64,000 nucleotides of DNA from Argentina anserina (Eukaryota > Streptophyta > Magnoliopsida > Rosales > Rosaceae). Numbering within the stretch: the first letter of the stretch is position 1; the number at the start of each line of letters is the position of its first letter. The stretch lies in contig NC_065877.1 of the NCBI RefSeq assembly GCF_933775445.1, positions 10,168,001 to 10,232,000 on the forward strand, given 5' to 3'. A program made the translations under genes and the position numbers. The notes beneath the pieces were generated by a model. That model was not told where the DNA came from. It saw only the letters and a list, made by a program, of their open reading frames with translations, and did not search any database. Shown one piece after another: positions 61,544 to 64,000 of the stretch.

Positions 61544-64000
61544 TTTTCATGCATGTAAGCGCGGTTAGCTTTGCGGTGCTGGACCGTTGGATTTTAGATA
61601 TCTTAAAACATAATTTTTGAGGGAGATCGAGGGAATTAAGTCTGATCGAGTAGGGTAATATATGGTTCTGCAGTACGTACCGTTTGTGGGCATAGTTCAT
61701 AAGAAAAAACCGCGAAAGGGTTTTAACGGTACGACGATGGCAATGAAGCCAAAATGGTGAAAGAGATGGATGCATGAGACAGGCTTTTAAACTTGAAAGA
61801 GATAGCTATTCTTCTTCTTCTTCTTCTTCTTCTTCGTCTTCTCTTCCTCTTATCTTACTCGTGCATTAAAATCTAGATGATTTTATCGCTGCATTCTAGC
61901 TAATTGACAGCAACTCCTCATATGCATTAGTTCCAGGAAATCTGAGACTCATATATTAAAGCCTTTTCGTAATTACTTATCAGAGATATCGAAGAAAAGT
62001 TATCAACTCGTAGAATGGGAGCTAACTAAGAAATTCCTACTGACTGAACAGTCATCGTCTTCTGAAAAATAATACCATATTGATTCACGTACGTACGTAC
62101 CAGCTTCTCTTAAAATTATCATCAGAAGGATGTAAAACTAATTAATTATGTCCTATTCCACTATATACGCCATTTTGCATTTAACCTAGTTGAGATGGGA
62201 AGTATATAGATTGAAATCCAATTTGTATCTGGTAGAACCAGAACGTACAGATCTTTATGATCGACAGTGGCAATAAAATTAATGAAAATGTTTCATTAAT
62301 TGGGAGATACCAGTAGTGGTTAGCTTTCTTTGTTTGTTAAATTACCACTAAGCGGCTAAGCATTTGTGACTTCGACAATAAGCGTATTGCCTCCCAAGAT
62401 TACAGAATAGCTATACCCAACGAGGAGTTATCGAACCATTCGAATCGACCTATAAACCTATTAAGTATTCACAGATCGAGTGAATAGAATGCATGGCCTT
62501 AATTTTAACTAACTAGCTAGCTCGATCTAATTTTCACCGGAAACTTGAAGTGACAGAACCAAGCACATGCATGACTGAAACTTGACCTTAGTAATAAAAA
62601 GTTCCGAATGTAGTGCAATTCTTACTTTTGCGAATTCTCGACTATTTCCACCCTGCCACAAAAAGTTACCCTTTTCTGTGAATTCTCAGAGTATCCGAGC
62701 CGACTGGGCGAGAGAGCTGGTGAGGAAATCAATTACCCGTTTGGCATAAACAGTAAAACAGAACCGGCCATGCATGACAATTTCAGAAAAGAAAACAACG
62801 TCAGAAGTTTACTCTTCTGCAGTTTCCTAGGCTTCTCGATCTAGTTTTGTAAACTACATTGGCATATAGAATATACATATGAAAATGTTCATTCAAATTC
62901 TACTTTCTAAGTTCTAAGAAGGGATGCAAACAAGAGGTTTTAACAATTAAGTAAAATTACATGCATGTTAAATGATCATGAAAATATTCATCAAGCTTTT
63001 CATTCATTATTAACCCAATGAGTCTCACTGCATTTAGCATGGATATTGAACAGCATATTAGAATTTTAACTAAAATTTTCTTGTTTGATTTTATGAACAA
63101 AAAAAAAAGACGTATTCGCTTCGTTGATCGATTAGATAGGGTAAAACTCTGTTGTTGTTTTTTTCACTTTCTTTGAAGCACTGAAGAACTATGGTCCAAT
63201 AGTAGATACTAGGCCAGCTTTATTGGACCCCTTATAGGTTTTTCACAGTTTAGTTCTTCAGTCATCAAAGAAAAACTCGTAGGCATTCTTCATCACATAG
63301 TTTCCCGTACAATCCTTTTACCGTAAATAGTTATTATATATTCTTCCTAAAACCAAGAATTTTGCTCGGTATCATTTGATCTAGTAGCACAGTCTCTTCT
63401 CGTTTACAAGTAGGATGGTGTGAGTTTGACTCACGAAAAATTTGTTGTAACACTAGTTTACTCGACAAAACTAGGTTAAATAAATTATTAGGTGAAAAAC
63501 TATAAAGTTATTCAAGTGATACGGATCGAGATGACACTTGGCTTATGGCGGTACGTAAGGTTCTAATGCGATATGTAGGATTTGGCTCTGGGGTTTGTTG
63601 TCGAAGCCATAAACCTTGCTTTGTTTCTTCATTGTAGCCTTTATACAGATCGAGGCATGGAGCTTGAATATCATATCTCTATTCCAATGAGGACATTGGT
63701 TAAGGGACTTGATGTGAAAGAAGACGGTGACGACTTTAGGTGCGATGGCATGGAAGTTGGAATGCAGGCTGTTCACTATGGTCATTTCTATTATCTGGAC
63801 GTGGAGAATCCTACACTCGATGAAGTAACAAGAAAGTCTAAATCAAGTATTTCACATTTTGGGGTTAAAATTGTTTGTTAGTTTTATGTTCCAATCGAGT
63901 TTATTCTGGTTCTGTGTTCATCACTATGTTGAGATTGCTATTAGGTTTTCACGAGCATCTCTTTCACTATTTCCACCAACCTCTGCAGCTGACTTTAATC
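60781..64000. other. Intergenic region to window end
   Basis: No gene is supported. A 48-base (CT)n tract lies at 61493-61540 and a (CTT)n tract at 61810-61835. The 63582-63881 frame (99 residues, with IPMRTLVKGLDVKEDGDDFR) looks somewhat protein-like but matches no family I know and could be part of a gene running off the window. Confidence 0.5.

Noticed and set aside
61301..61775. Frames ending in SLSLSL or RERERE runs
   Set aside because: Translation of the CT microsatellite.

Overview
This is a plant nuclear window. The evidence is GT-AG introns, plant-type gene families (LEA_4, plant TauE/SafE, SRPK, eL24, HD-Zip I), AT-rich intergenic DNA with GA/CT microsatellites, and many plant-type transposable elements. 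The gene set fits a core eudicot, and a Rosaceae-like genome is my guess; no marker in the window fixes the family. Five intact protein-coding genes can be modelled exon by exon: a LEA_4 late-embryogenesis-abundant protein (17002-18630, +), a TauE/SafE membrane protein (35646-38966, +), an SR-protein kinase (40464-44626, -), ribosomal protein eL24 (51971-53888, +) and an HD-Zip I transcription factor of the LMI1/ATHB51 type (57130-58422, -).

Layout. 1-3.6 kb is unannotated AT-rich DNA with one retrotransposon-like scrap. 3.6-7.06 kb looks like a decayed PIF/Harbinger-like element holding nine 146-bp tandem repeats and a chimeric ORF (Myb/SANT-like start joined to a transposase end). 7.42-9.39 kb is a gene-capturing TIR element with an 8-bp target duplication, carrying an intron-containing fragment of a NOA1/RIF1-type GTPase gene. 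9.7-15.65 kb is a decayed minus-strand LINE with an RNase H domain. A 458-bp hAT-type MITE precedes the LEA gene, whose promoter is dense in ABRE and RY motifs. 20.1-33.6 kb is a nest of solo LTRs: one at 20128-23059, one inside a second plus-strand LINE (26363-28464) and one at 31098-33557. The TauE and SRPK genes follow, tail to tail.

45.4-50.7 kb is a foldback-like element: near-kilobase inverted arms, TGTGACA-type subterminal short repeats, a captured DUF2828 fragment, an inner second palindrome, and a solo LTR of the same family as the one in the second LINE, with a perfect 5-bp duplication. After eL24 comes a complete 1,012-bp TRIM retrotransposon with identical-length LTRs and a tRNA-Met primer site, then the HD-Zip gene. 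The last 5.5 kb holds a 562-bp hAT MITE with a perfect 8-bp duplication and otherwise no gene I can support.

The host genes are unrelated housekeeping, stress and developmental genes and form no pathway. The most interesting biology is the transposon traffic: two independent gene-capture events, nested solo LTRs, and a foldback element whose arm copies each begin a similar open reading frame. All coordinates come from reading the sequence. Homology calls rest on remembered family motifs, with no database search.
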